The notes: a model not told the origin generated them from the sequence alone. A DNA stretch of 64,000 nt from Archangium violaceum (GCF_016887565.1 NZ_CP069396.1:5500001-5564000); one strand, 5' to 3'; positions 8,581-17,757 are shown, counted from the stretch's first letter. Numbers and translations: made by a program.

Positions 8581-9552
8581 ATGGAGACTGTCTTGAAGAG
8601 GCTTCACGAGGTCCGGACCCTTCTCCTCATCCTCCTCGCGTTGTGTGGGCCTGGCTGTGGCTCATCCTCTACGCCTCCGGACGACACCGAGGACACCACG
8701 AGCTCCGAGCTCGCCTACGAACCCTGCGACGCGAGCCAACGGGTCGGACAATTCACCGTCGAGCTGGGGGATGGGTACACGTCCGTCCAGGGCCGCGTCC
8801 TCAACGGTGTCGTTCCGGCCAACGTGCGGCAGGTGCAAGCCCAGGAGGGTGAGTGCCGTCTCCTGCGTGGACGCACGCTCTTCTGTGAGCCGACCTGTGG
8901 CGCCTCGCAGACGTGTGGAGAAGGCGGCGTCTGCATTCCCTATCCGACCGCGCAGAACGTGGGCACCGTGCGCGTGCTGGGATTGAAGGCCGAGCTCTCC
9001 ATGTCACCGAACTCGGCGAGGTTCTATTTCAACGGCGGGACCTCGCTGCCGTACCCTGGCTTCGACGAGGGCGCCAACATCAAGCTCGAGGGCAGTGGCG
9101 CGGACGTCCAGGCCTTCTCGCTTCGAGGGCAGGGCATCTCTCGTCTCACCGTCCCCGAGGGGGCCATCACCGTCGAGCGGGGAAGCCCGGTGACCGTGTC
9201 GTGGACGCCTCCCACCACTCCCGGAGCGGCACGCATCCAGATCGTCATGGATCTCGCGCACCACGGCGGCATTGCCGCCTCGCTCGAGTGCGATGGTGTC
9301 CCTGACACGGGCAGCTATGTCATCCCCGCCGGGTTGAGCTCGCAGTTGCTCGACGTGGGCGTCGCCGGCTTTCCCAAGATCACCATCAGCCGCCGTACGG
9401 CGGACTCCGCGGACACGAGCGCCGGGTGCGTGGACCTGATGGTGCTGTCCCAGGTGGAGCGCGAGCTCCTCATTCCCGGACTGGTGTCGTGCAGCGGTGA
9501 CGAGGACTGCCCGGCGGGACAGACCTGCCAGGCGGACCTGACGTGCAAGTGA
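8581..9552 (+). CDS. Secreted lipoprotein of unknown function, first of a four-lipoprotein operon
   Basis: The 323-residue product starts at ATG 8581. A signal peptide (LLLILLALCGPGC) ends at a candidate lipid Cys. The mature protein contains Cys clusters CRLLRGRTLFCEPTCG and CGEGGVC, a beta-rich central region, and a terminal DEDCPAGQTCQADLTC motif. That last motif is the short Cys-knot tag common in myxobacterial surface lipoproteins. It is followed at 15 nt by the next lipoprotein gene. No enzyme family was recognised. Confidence 0.75.
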   Translation: METVLKRLHEVRTLLLILLALCGPGCGSSSTPPDDTEDTTSSELAYEPCDASQRVGQFTVELGDGYTSVQGRVLNGVVPANVRQVQAQEGECRLLRGRTLFCEPTCGASQTCGEGGVCIPYPTAQNVGTVRVLGLKAELSMSPNSARFYFNGGTSLPYPGFDEGANIKLEGSGADVQAFSLRGQGISRLTVPEGAITVERGSPVTVSWTPPTTPGAARIQIVMDLAHHGGIAASLECDGVPDTGSYVIPAGLSSQLLDVGVAGFPKITISRRTADSADTSAGCVDLMVLSQVERELLIPGLVSCSGDEDCPAGQTCQADLTCK

Positions 9553-9567
9553 AAGGAGTCGTCCCTC

Positions 9568-10407
9568 ATGAGAAACACATTCGTCATTCCCGCGGTGACC
9601 CTGCTTGCTCTCGGCGTCTGCGCTACCGCCTGCGGTTCGGACCCCATTGATACGGATCAGGACCAGGGTGATGGTTCCACGGGTGGAGACACCACGGATG
9701 GTGGTGGCACCACGGGTGGTTCGGCGGATGAGACGAAGTTCAGTTTCTTCGTCACCAGCATCGAGGCCATGCGCCAGCTCTCGGGCAGCTCGAACGGCTT
9801 CGGCGGAGATCTGCGTTTCGGTGAGGCCACGGGGTTGGAGGGTGCGGACAAGATCTGCCGGACCATCGCCGAGATGGGTCTTCCCGGCTCCGGGCAGAAG
9901 GTCTGGCGCGCCTTCTTGAGTGCCTCGACCGGTGGTGCCGACGGCGGCACCGTCCACGCCATCGATCGCATTGGCGAGGGCCCCTGGTACGACCGCAATG
10001 GTCGGCTCGTGGCCTCGAACAAGGCCGGGCTCTTGAGTGCGCGTCCGAAAGGCGATGCGCAAATCGTGAACGATCTGCCCAACGAGCGGGGCGAGCCCAA
10101 CCACCAGGGCGTCGACAACCACGACACCCTGACGGGCTCGAACAAACAGGGGCAGTACGCGGGCAGCAAGTCCTATACCTGCAACGACTGGACGAGCGCG
10201 GTCGGCTCCACCGGGAAGCCGTACATCGGTCACTCCTGGCCTCGTAGCGCCAGCAATCCCACGAACGGCGGCAACTGGATCTCCGATCACCAGGCGCCGG
10301 GCTGCGCCGCCGGCGTCAACCTCTCCCAGAACGGCCCGGGTGGTGGGTCCTCCGTGGGCGGAGGCGGCGGGTACGGTGGCCTCTACTGCTTCGCGATCAA
10401 TCCCTGA
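9568..10407 (+). CDS. Lipoprotein with C-type-lectin-like/DUF1554-like domain
   Basis: The 279-residue product has a signal peptide with a TACGS lipobox, then a Gly/Thr/Asp-rich linker to about residue 50. The globular part has the pattern GLEGADKICRTIAEMG, VWRAFLS, then SYTCNDWTSAVG and a terminal LYCFAINP. This GADxIC, CNxWTS and LYCF arrangement resembles bacterial lectin-like secreted domains (DUF1554 type); the assignment is by pattern only. A Gly-rich run (GGGSSVGGGGGYGG) precedes the last strand. It is second in the operon, 15 nt after the preceding gene and 20 nt before the dikinase-like gene. Confidence 0.7.
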   Translation: MRNTFVIPAVTLLALGVCATACGSDPIDTDQDQGDGSTGGDTTDGGGTTGGSADETKFSFFVTSIEAMRQLSGSSNGFGGDLRFGEATGLEGADKICRTIAEMGLPGSGQKVWRAFLSASTGGADGGTVHAIDRIGEGPWYDRNGRLVASNKAGLLSARPKGDAQIVNDLPNERGEPNHQGVDNHDTLTGSNKQGQYAGSKSYTCNDWTSAVGSTGKPYIGHSWPRSASNPTNGGNWISDHQAPGCAAGVNLSQNGPGGGSSVGGGGGYGGLYCFAINP

Positions 10408-10427
10408 CATCCCCCGAGGAACCCGTC

Positions 10428-12446
10428 TTGCGCTCCCATCTCTTCGTCGTCATCACCGCGCTCCTTCTCGCGTGTTCTTCGGACTCCTCGTCCACCCCTG
10501 ACGTGGTGCAGGAGGGGACCTGCGAAGTGACCGACGAGAGCTCGAGCCCCAGCTTCCTGGCGCGCATCGGGTGCCAGAAAGACTTCAACGCCCTCGCCTC
10601 CGAGCCGCTCGACACCAGCATCCCGGGCGCCCGCTCCGTGAAGGTCGTGCTCGATCGGTTCGACAACGACACCCTCTACTTCCAGAACAGCACCCGCTAC
10701 GCCATCCATTACGAGTTCGTCTCCGCCAATCTTTCCGGTGGGGGACGGCCCATCGTCGGCTCGCTGGCGGACTTCAACCAGACGGAATACTACTCACCGG
10801 ATCGCCGCTTCCTGCTCGGGTCCGTCACGTATTACGAAGGACCCGACGTCTGGGCGCTCGAGATCGCGCCCTATGACTCCGCCTCCGCCTCGATGGTGAC
10901 CCGTCTCTACGAGGCCGTCCGCGACGCGGGCTACTTCGGTCCCGCGCTGTTCTTCCACCCCACCTCCCAGGCGGTCGAGGCCGAGGCGAAGAATCTGCCC
11001 ACCTCCGTCCGCGTGAAGACGACGGCCGAGCTCTTCGCCGCCATCGACTATCAACCCCTCAACCTCGCCACCTCGGTCGGGCGGCTGCGTTTCATCAAGG
11101 CCGCCGACCTGGCGACGACCTACCTCTCCTACCGCGACATCGTCGTGCTGGACCGCATCCCCAATGACATCTCGGTGGTGCTCGGCATCATCACCGAGGA
11201 GTTCCAGACTCCGCTCTCGCACGTCAACGTGCTCTCCCAGAATCGCAAGACCCCGAACATGGGATTGCGCGACGCCACGACGAACTCCCAGCTCCGGGCG
11301 CTCGAAGGGAAGTGGGTCCGTCTCACCGTGGGCGCCTTCGATTGGAGCGTCGAGGAGGTGACGAGCACGGAGGCCGACGCCTATTGGGAAGCGCACAAGC
11401 CCGTGCCCGTGCAACTGCCCGCGGCCGACCTGACGGTCACGGACCTGCGCGATCTCGAGCAGGTCGTGGTCGAGGGCTCGGGTTCCCTCCGGGACGCCAT
11501 CAAGGCCGCCATCCCCGCGTTCGGTGGGAAGGCCGCTCACTACTCCGTCATGGTCAACACGCCGGGGCTCCCCATCCGCAAGGCTTTCACCATCCCGGCC
11601 TACTACTACGTCCAGTTCATGGAGGAGAACGGGTTCTACGCCAGGATGGATCAGCTGCTGGCGGATCCCGAGTTCCAGGCGAAGCCCGAGGTGCGTGACG
11701 CGCGTCTGAAGGAGTTCCGCAAGGCCATGGAGGCGGCGCCCGTGAATGCCACCTTCCAATCCATGCTCAAGGCCAAGCTGGCCACGGACTACCCGGGACT
11801 GACCATGCGCTTCCGCACCAGCACGAACAGCGAGGACCTGGAAGGGTTTCCGTGCGCGGGTTGCTACGAGTCACACACCGGAGATCCCAGCGATTGGGAG
11901 GATGTGCTCGATGCCATTCGCGAGACCTGGGCCAGCATCTGGTTGTTCCGCACCTTCGAGGAGCGCGCCTACAACGGCATCGATCACAAGGCAGTCGTGA
12001 TGGCCCTGCTGGTGCACCACAACTTCCCGGACGAGGAAGCCAATGGAGTGGCGCTCACGGCGAATCCATTCGACCCGTCGGGCCTGCAGCCGGGGCTCTA
12101 CGTGAACGTGCAGGCGGGAGGGGACGCCGAGGTGGTCCACCCCCCACCGGGAATCACCAGCGACCAGTTCATCTATGAGTTCCACCAGCCAGGACTCCCC
12201 ATCACGTACCTGTCCCACTCCAACCTGGTGGCCGAGGGCGAGACGGTGCTGACGCCCGCCCAGGTCTTCGAGCTCGGTCAGGCGCTCGACAGGATTCACG
12301 AGCGTTTCTCGCCGGCCTATGGACCGAAGGCGGGCAACACCGGCTGGTACGCCATGGATGTCGAGTTCAAGTTCGACGGTGAGCCCGGCCAGACGCCGAC
12401 ATTGACGGTCAAGCAGGCTCGCCCGCACCCGGGTCGAGGCCAATGA
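10428..12446 (+). CDS. Extracytoplasmic phosphohistidine/PEP-synthase-like ATP-grasp lipoprotein
   Basis: The start is TTG 10428, with GAGGA 8 nt upstream and a signal peptide ending LLLACSS directly after. The 672-residue product has a phosphohistidine swivel-like segment, TPLSHVNVLSQNRKTP with candidate His265. This is followed by a complete PEP synthase/PPDK N-terminal ATP-grasp region: FGGKAAHY near 364, FRTSTNSEDLEG with Arg463, GVALTANPF near 540, and KQARP at the C-terminus. The His-then-ATP-grasp order is the reverse of PEP synthase and matches alpha-glucan water dikinases. Export to a compartment without ATP is puzzling, so binding or a non-ATP donor must be considered. Confidence 0.75.
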   Translation: MRSHLFVVITALLLACSSDSSSTPDVVQEGTCEVTDESSSPSFLARIGCQKDFNALASEPLDTSIPGARSVKVVLDRFDNDTLYFQNSTRYAIHYEFVSANLSGGGRPIVGSLADFNQTEYYSPDRRFLLGSVTYYEGPDVWALEIAPYDSASASMVTRLYEAVRDAGYFGPALFFHPTSQAVEAEAKNLPTSVRVKTTAELFAAIDYQPLNLATSVGRLRFIKAADLATTYLSYRDIVVLDRIPNDISVVLGIITEEFQTPLSHVNVLSQNRKTPNMGLRDATTNSQLRALEGKWVRLTVGAFDWSVEEVTSTEADAYWEAHKPVPVQLPAADLTVTDLRDLEQVVVEGSGSLRDAIKAAIPAFGGKAAHYSVMVNTPGLPIRKAFTIPAYYYVQFMEENGFYARMDQLLADPEFQAKPEVRDARLKEFRKAMEAAPVNATFQSMLKAKLATDYPGLTMRFRTSTNSEDLEGFPCAGCYESHTGDPSDWEDVLDAIRETWASIWLFRTFEERAYNGIDHKAVVMALLVHHNFPDEEANGVALTANPFDPSGLQPGLYVNVQAGGDAEVVHPPPGITSDQFIYEFHQPGLPITYLSHSNLVAEGETVLTPAQVFELGQALDRIHERFSPAYGPKAGNTGWYAMDVEFKFDGEPGQTPTLTVKQARPHPGRGQ

Positions 12447-12472
12447 GCAGCTCCGCGAGGAAGGACACGACG

Positions 12473-13171
12473 ATGCGTACCTCTCACTTGTTCCAGGTGC
12501 TGCTCCTGGCCGGCTCCCTGGCCACGGGATGCGGCGGGACCTCTTCCACTCCTCCTCCCGACAGCGTGGACGGCAGCGGCACGGTCGGCTCCAACCCGCT
12601 GCTGCCGTGGAAGGCGGGAAACCGCTGGACCTACCGGGTCACCGAGGACGGAGAGGTCTCCGAGAAGGTGACCACGGTCGGTGAGCCAGAGCCCGTGGGT
12701 GGCACGGGACCCCACCGGGACGTCCTCGCGAACAAGGTGACCACGTTGAAGAGCTCGGGTGCCAGGACCCTCAGCTGGCAGGCCTATTCGGGCGCGCGCC
12801 TCGTTCGCTACCGCGAGCAGTCGCTCCGCGCGAACACGGACACCGTCAAGAGCGAGGAGCTCTGGGATCCCCCCAGGCTTCACATCGACGAGTCGCCCGA
12901 GCACGCCGTGGTGGGCGCCTCCTGGCTCGAGAGCTACGAGGAGACGGCGCTCTCCGCTGGTGAGAATTCGAGCACGACCGTCCGGGAGCGTTGGACGGTG
13001 ATCGCCGATGGAGAGTCCGTCACCGTCCCCGCCGGCACGTTCCAGGCGCTCGTCCTGCAGAAGGCGGGCGGCAGTACGGCCAAGACCTACTGGTTCGTTC
13101 GGGGCATTGGAAAGGTGAAGGAGGAGGGCGGGCAGACCGAGGAGCTGGTCAGCTATGAGCTCCAACCGTAG
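12473..13171 (+). CDS. Lipoprotein of unknown function, last of four-lipoprotein operon
   Basis: The 232-residue product starts at ATG 12473, where GAGGAAGG lies 8 nt upstream and the signal peptide begins. An in-frame ATG at 12443 overlaps the previous stop but would precede the signal with polar residues. The lipobox is LATGC. The mature part opens with NPLLPWKAGNRWTYRV and is otherwise beta-rich, containing GTFQALVLQK and TYWFVRGIGKVKEE. This pattern occurs in DUF-type envelope lipoproteins of myxobacteria. No catalytic motif is visible. Confidence 0.72.
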   Translation: MRTSHLFQVLLLAGSLATGCGGTSSTPPPDSVDGSGTVGSNPLLPWKAGNRWTYRVTEDGEVSEKVTTVGEPEPVGGTGPHRDVLANKVTTLKSSGARTLSWQAYSGARLVRYREQSLRANTDTVKSEELWDPPRLHIDESPEHAVVGASWLESYEETALSAGENSSTTVRERWTVIADGESVTVPAGTFQALVLQKAGGSTAKTYWFVRGIGKVKEEGGQTEELVSYELQP

Positions 13172-13242
13172 CGCTCCCTGGCTCGCCTGCTCCAACTGTG
13201 ACTGGCGAGCGCGTGGGGCTTGCGTTAGAGCCGCCTGACCGT

Positions 13243-14532
13243 ATGGCTTCCCCCGACGCTCCCTCGGCCCCTCCCTCCGTCTTCCACTACCGCGACTTCC
13301 GCTTCTACCAGCTGGCACGCCTGTGCGCGGTGCTCGCCGTGCAGGTCGAATCGGTCGCCATCGGTTGGCAGGTGTACGAGCTGACGGGCAGCGCACTCGC
13401 CCTGGGCTACACGGGTCTGGCGCAGTTCCTGCCCTTCCTCGCCTTCGCCCTCGTCGGAGGCCAGGTGGCGGACCGGGTGGACCGGCGCGCCATCCTCGTG
13501 GTGTGCCAGTCCATCATGCTGCTGTGCAGCCTGTTGCTGCTCTCCTTCACGCTGGGCCACATCCGGGACGTGCGTTTCGTCTATGGCGTGCTGGTGCTCT
13601 TCGGTACCGCACGGTCCTTCTATGCGCCCGCGAGCTCGGCGCTCGTTCCCCGCCTCGTGCCCCCCGAGGCGCTCACGCGCGCGGTGGCCATCAACTCCAC
13701 CACCTGGCAGGTGGCCACCATCGCCGGTCCCGCCGTGGGCGGACTCCTCTACGGGTGGGCGGGCGCCAGGGGGGCCTATATCGGCTCGGCCCTGCTGTGC
13801 TCGCTCTCCGTGGTGTGGATGCTGTCCCTGAAGGTGCGGACGGGCCAGTCCTCCCGCGAGCCCTTCTCCTTCTCCACGTTCCTGGCCGGGTTCCACTTCG
13901 TGCGCCGCCAGCGGCTGCTGCTGGGCAGCATCACCCTGGACCTGTTCGCGGTGCTGTTGGGAGGCGCGGTGGCGCTGCTGCCCATCTACGCGCGCGACGT
14001 GCTGCACACGGGGCCGTGGGGGATGGGGCTGCTGCGTAGCGCGCCCGCGGTGGGCGCGGCGCTGGTGGCCGTGTTCCTGGCCTCCCGTCCCATCGGAGGT
14101 CGGGCTGGATGGAAGATGTTCATCTCGGTGGCCATCTTCGGCGCGGCGACGCTCGTCTTCGGGGTGAGCCGCTCGCTGCCCCTGTCCGTCGTGGCGCTGG
14201 CGATCGCCGGAGCCGCCGACATGGTGAGCGTGGTGGTGCGCAGCACGCTGGAGATGGTGGCCACGCCGGATCACATGCGGGGCCGCGTGGGCGCGGTGAA
14301 CATGATCTGCGTCGGCGCCTCCAACGAGCTGGGTGAGTTCCGCGCCGGAGTCTTCGCCGAGCACATGGGCGCGGTGTCGGCGGTGGTGTCTGGCGCGGTG
14401 GGCACGCTGGTGGTGGTGGGGCTCTGGGCCTGGGGCTTCCCCGAGCTGCGGCAGGTGGACGAGCTGGAGAAGGCCGCCCGAGAGCCCCTGCCCGATGAAC
14501 CGGAGCCCCAGGAGGCCCCCGCGGCTCCGTGA
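13243..14532 (+). CDS. MFS exporter of the EntS-like (MFS_3) group
   Basis: The 429-residue product has 12 predicted membrane segments. The loop 2-3 signature GGQVADRVDRR (about residues 83-93) is present, with an N-terminal FHYRDFRFYQLARL typical of EntS-like siderophore or drug exporters. ATG 13243 gives a short cytosolic tail before the first helix; no good ribosome site is visible. It converges with the thiaminase-like gene, 34 nt away. The substrate is unknown. The Pro/Glu/Ala-rich C-terminal tail is not conserved in the family. Confidence 0.85.
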   Translation: MASPDAPSAPPSVFHYRDFRFYQLARLCAVLAVQVESVAIGWQVYELTGSALALGYTGLAQFLPFLAFALVGGQVADRVDRRAILVVCQSIMLLCSLLLLSFTLGHIRDVRFVYGVLVLFGTARSFYAPASSALVPRLVPPEALTRAVAINSTTWQVATIAGPAVGGLLYGWAGARGAYIGSALLCSLSVVWMLSLKVRTGQSSREPFSFSTFLAGFHFVRRQRLLLGSITLDLFAVLLGGAVALLPIYARDVLHTGPWGMGLLRSAPAVGAALVAVFLASRPIGGRAGWKMFISVAIFGAATLVFGVSRSLPLSVVALAIAGAADMVSVVVRSTLEMVATPDHMRGRVGAVNMICVGASNELGEFRAGVFAEHMGAVSAVVSGAVGTLVVVGLWAWGFPELRQVDELEKAAREPLPDEPEPQEAPAAP

Positions 14533-14566
14533 GCCCGCGGGAGTCCTCCGCCGAGGCGGCTCGGGC

Positions 14567-15841
14567 TCAGGGGGCCTTCGTGGTGAGCTCCTGCACGAGG
14601 TGGTCCCTCATCGCCTTGCGGATCCCCAGCACGCCTCCGTTGGGGAAGGGCGAGGCCGTGCGCGTGGTGGTGTCGATCCGCTGGTAGAGCGGATCCTCCT
14701 TCAGCCCGGGCGCCTGGTAGGCGTCCAGCGTCGCGGGCATGAGGTAGCGCGGCACGCGCCCGGTGGCGGGAGCATCCTCGCTGAGGAGGATCCACGCGTA
14801 CGTGCTCGTCTGGCTCATGTAGCTCACGAACGCCCTCGCGGCCTTCTCGCACTCGCCGGTGCACTGGGCCCCGAGGAAGAAGGAGTCGGTGAACAGCAGG
14901 GTCTGGCTGCCCGCGCCCAGCGGGGCAGGGGAGATGCGCAGCTGCCGCCGGTCCTCCGCCTGGGGCAGCTTCTTCACGATGGTGTGCAACCGCTCCGAGT
15001 AGCCCAGCGTCACGTCGGCCTTGCCCTCCGCGAAGAGCGTCGCGGGCAGATCGATGTTCTCGTCGGCGTCGAAGGTCCCATCGAGGCAGGGATTGCCCGC
15101 CGGGGTCTCGCAGGCCTGGGCCAGGGTCCTCATCCCGGCGATCACCTGCGTGTCGTAGCGCTCCGTGGTGACGGCCGATTGGATCTGCTCGGGGCCGTGG
15201 GTGTCCGACCAGGCGTCGAGGTAGAGCGAGGGCAGGTTCCAGCTCCCCAGCAGGTTGCCCGCCACGTCCATCTCCGGGGTCTTCCGCGACGCGATCAGCT
15301 GCACCAGCTCATTCACCGTGCGGGCGTTGCTCACCGCCTCGTCGCGCGAGATGACGTAGTGCGTGCACAGCCAGTGGGGCACGCCGTACAGCTTGCCGTC
15401 CAGCGTCGAGGCCTTGACGCCCGCGGGATGCCAGTTCACGCCTTCCGGCAGCGCCGACCAGGGACGGACCGCCCCGGTGGCGACCAGCTCGCCCAGGAGC
15501 ATCGTGTCCGTCTCGACGAGATCGTAGGCGCACTCTCCCTGTCCCTGGAGGGAGCTCGCGAGCTGGGTGGGCTCGTAGAGGTCATCCTTGAAGCACGAGG
15601 GGTTCACCACCAGATCCACGTCCGGGTGCTGCTGCTCGAAGTCGGCCTCGATGCGAGCGGACATGGCCTTGAGGCCATCTCCCGCCGCATCCGGGATGTA
15701 CGAGTAGAGCGGCACCCGGAGCTGGGTCCGGGGCGTGGGCTGAGGATCCGGCTGCGGCTCCGACGTGTCGCAGCCCAGCATCGGCCCGAGGGTCGCTCCG
15801 AGTACCACCATCCACTTCTGAATTCGCATGTTCTCGCTCAT
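14567..15841 (-). CDS. Thiaminase I-family lipoprotein
   Basis: The 424-residue product has a lipoprotein signal (GPMLGC, Cys24). The mature part aligns by eye with thiaminase I (aminopyridine aminohydrolase-like, periplasmic-binding-protein fold): LRVPLYSYIPDA, YDLVETDTMLLGELV, DGKLYGVPHWLCT, VTLGYSERL and RVPRYLMPATLDAY. The nucleophile equivalent is Cys159 (HWLCT). The general-base Glu equivalent is Glu283 (GYSE). The family cleaves thiamin by exchanging the thiazole for a nucleophile. It is the last gene of a corA-hydrolase-thiaminase unit. ATG 15829 is an alternative start. A simple solute-binding protein is less likely given the Cys/Glu pair. Confidence 0.75.
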   Translation of the reverse strand: MSENMRIQKWMVVLGATLGPMLGCDTSEPQPDPQPTPRTQLRVPLYSYIPDAAGDGLKAMSARIEADFEQQHPDVDLVVNPSCFKDDLYEPTQLASSLQGQGECAYDLVETDTMLLGELVATGAVRPWSALPEGVNWHPAGVKASTLDGKLYGVPHWLCTHYVISRDEAVSNARTVNELVQLIASRKTPEMDVAGNLLGSWNLPSLYLDAWSDTHGPEQIQSAVTTERYDTQVIAGMRTLAQACETPAGNPCLDGTFDADENIDLPATLFAEGKADVTLGYSERLHTIVKKLPQAEDRRQLRISPAPLGAGSQTLLFTDSFFLGAQCTGECEKAARAFVSYMSQTSTYAWILLSEDAPATGRVPRYLMPATLDAYQAPGLKEDPLYQRIDTTTRTASPFPNGGVLGIRKAMRDHLVQELTTKAP

Positions 15842-15886
15842 GGTGTGGGGGGACTTCTGACTGCTCCCGTTGTACGGGGACGGTCC

Positions 15887-16669
15887 TCACAGCCCCGACA
15901 GGAAGCTGTCGAGCACCGCGTTGAATCTCTCCGGCTGCTCCTGGTTGGTCAGGTGCGCCGCGTCTGGAATCACCTCCAGCCGCGCCCCGGTGATGAGGTC
16001 CGCCATCTGCTTCGCCTTCTCCAGCGGCGTCACCGGATCCTTCTCGCCCACCACCACCAGCGCCGGCCCGGCGTAGCGCGCGAGGATGTCCTTGCCGTCC
16101 GGTCTCAGCGCCATGCCCCGCTGCGCCGCCGCGAGGCCCGCCGGTGTCGCCGTCCGGATCAGCGCCGCCACCTCGCGCCCCACCTCCGAGTCCGGTCCCG
16201 CCGCCACCAGCTTCGGCAGCAGCGCCCGCACCGCCGCCTCGGGCCCCTCCCTCAGCGCCTCCTGGGCCGACGTCTCCCTCCGCGCCCGTCCCGCCTCGTC
16301 GTCCGCCGTGGCCTGCGTGTCCACCAGCACCAGCCCCCGCACCCGGCCCGCGTCTTCGCGCAGCAGCGCCATGCTGGCGTAGCCGCCCATCGACACCCCA
16401 CCCACCACCGCCGACTCCACGTTCAGCGCGTCCAGCAGCGCCAGCCCGTCCCGGGCGATGCGCGACATCTCCGTGGGGCCATCCCCCAGTCCGCTCCTCC
16501 CAAAGCCCCGGACGTCCGGGAGGATGAAGCGGTAGCGCCCCGACAGCGCCTTCACCTGCTTCTCGAAGGCATCCGCGTTCAGCGGGAACGCGTGGAACAG
16601 CAGCACCGGCAGCCCGCGGCCCTCGTCGCGGTAGTGCAGGGGAACTCCATCGACGGTGATGGTGAGCAT
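15887..16669 (-). CDS. Alpha/beta hydrolase
   Basis: The 260-residue product has a nucleophile elbow GVSMGG with Ser93, acid Asp211 (GEKDPVTP) and His239 (DAAHLTN). An oxyanion strand HAFPLN is at residues 26-31. It is close to 3-oxoadipate enol-lactonase and other small esterases. ATG 16669 is preceded by GGAGGAGCCC and lies 17 nt after the corA stop, so it is co-transcribed. No clear link with thiamin chemistry is evident; the substrate is unknown. Confidence 0.85.
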   Translation of the reverse strand: MLTITVDGVPLHYRDEGRGLPVLLFHAFPLNADAFEKQVKALSGRYRFILPDVRGFGRSGLGDGPTEMSRIARDGLALLDALNVESAVVGGVSMGGYASMALLREDAGRVRGLVLVDTQATADDEAGRARRETSAQEALREGPEAAVRALLPKLVAAGPDSEVGREVAALIRTATPAGLAAAQRGMALRPDGKDILARYAGPALVVVGEKDPVTPLEKAKQMADLITGARLEVIPDAAHLTNQEQPERFNAVLDSFLSGL

Positions 16670-16686
16670 GGGCTCCTCCAGGGACT

Positions 16687-17631
16687 TCAGATCCACTGCT
16701 TGCTCTTGAACCAGAACACCAGGCCCACCGGCAGCCCGACCACCGACACCATCATCAGCCAGAAGAACCCCCGCTGACTCAGGAAGTCGAAGTTCTGTCC
16801 GAAGAAGCCCGTGATGAACGACAGGGGCAGGAAGATGGTCGAGAAGATGGTGAGCTGCTTGGTGATGTCGTTCGTCCGGTTGGCGATCATCGACAGGTAG
16901 CCATCCATCACGTTGCCCAGCAGATCCCTCACCGCGTCGATCTGCTCGTGCAGCCGCACCAGGTGGTCGTACACGTCCCGGAAGTACAGCGCGGTGCGCT
17001 CACCCACGTTGGGGATGCCTCGCCGGGTCAGCAAGCTCAGCACGTCCCGCTGGGGCGACAGCACCCGCCTCACCGTCACCAGCGCTCGTTTCAGCTCGAA
17101 GATGCGCTGCAGGTGCTCCGGCTGCGGGTTCTCGAAGACCGCCGACTCCAGATCCTCCAGCTCATCGTTGAACTTGTCGAGGATGGGGAAGTTCCGGTCC
17201 ATCAGCGCGTCCGCCAGCAGGTACAGCAGGAAGTCCACCCCGCGTTCGAACGTCGCCTGGGGCTCGCGCTGGACGCGCTGCCGCACCGTATCCAGCCCCT
17301 CGAAGCGCAATTCGTGGACGCTGATGAGCCAGTCCGGCCCCAGGAAGAAGTGGTGCTCGTGCAGCGTCAGCTCGCACGCGTCCTTCGACTCCGAGGTGAA
17401 TCCCTGGAGCACGATGAACTGGTGGTTCGGGTACTCCTCCAGCTTGGGCCGCTGGTCCAGGTGGAGGCAGTCCTCGATGGCCAGCTTGTGCAGCCCGAAG
17501 CGATCCCCGAGCCGCCTCATCTCCTCCTCGGTCGGGTGGAGGACGTCGATCCACCGGGTGCCGGGCTGGTCGAGCAATTCCTCACCGCCCGAGAAAACCT
17601 TGCCTTCGTTCAGGAGCAGAACCTGGATCAT
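16687..17631 (-). CDS. corA: CorA-family divalent cation transporter with GQN in place of GMN
   Basis: The 314-residue product has the cytosolic alpha/beta funnel, a long stalk helix (about 180-250) and two C-terminal membrane helices, as in CorA. The family signature after the first membrane helix is usually GMN. Here it is GFFGQNF with Gly278, Gln279 and Asn280. The positively charged end FKSKQWI matches the basic CorA C-terminus. It heads a three-gene minus-strand unit with the hydrolase and thiaminase-like genes. Mg2+ is the default substrate; the Met-to-Gln change could alter selectivity. Confidence 0.85.
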   Translation of the reverse strand: MIQVLLLNEGKVFSGGEELLDQPGTRWIDVLHPTEEEMRRLGDRFGLHKLAIEDCLHLDQRPKLEEYPNHQFIVLQGFTSESKDACELTLHEHHFFLGPDWLISVHELRFEGLDTVRQRVQREPQATFERGVDFLLYLLADALMDRNFPILDKFNDELEDLESAVFENPQPEHLQRIFELKRALVTVRRVLSPQRDVLSLLTRRGIPNVGERTALYFRDVYDHLVRLHEQIDAVRDLLGNVMDGYLSMIANRTNDITKQLTIFSTIFLPLSFITGFFGQNFDFLSQRGFFWLMMVSVVGLPVGLVFWFKSKQWI

Positions 17632-17757
17632 TCGCGCGCGTCCTTAGATCGCCCCCCACCCGAAAGTCGAGAGCCCCAGGCCAAGTGCCCGGATCCACAC
17701 GCTCCGGGCTCCGAAGTCCGCGACGCGCCTCGACAGAACCGTTACAGTGTGCGCGCC

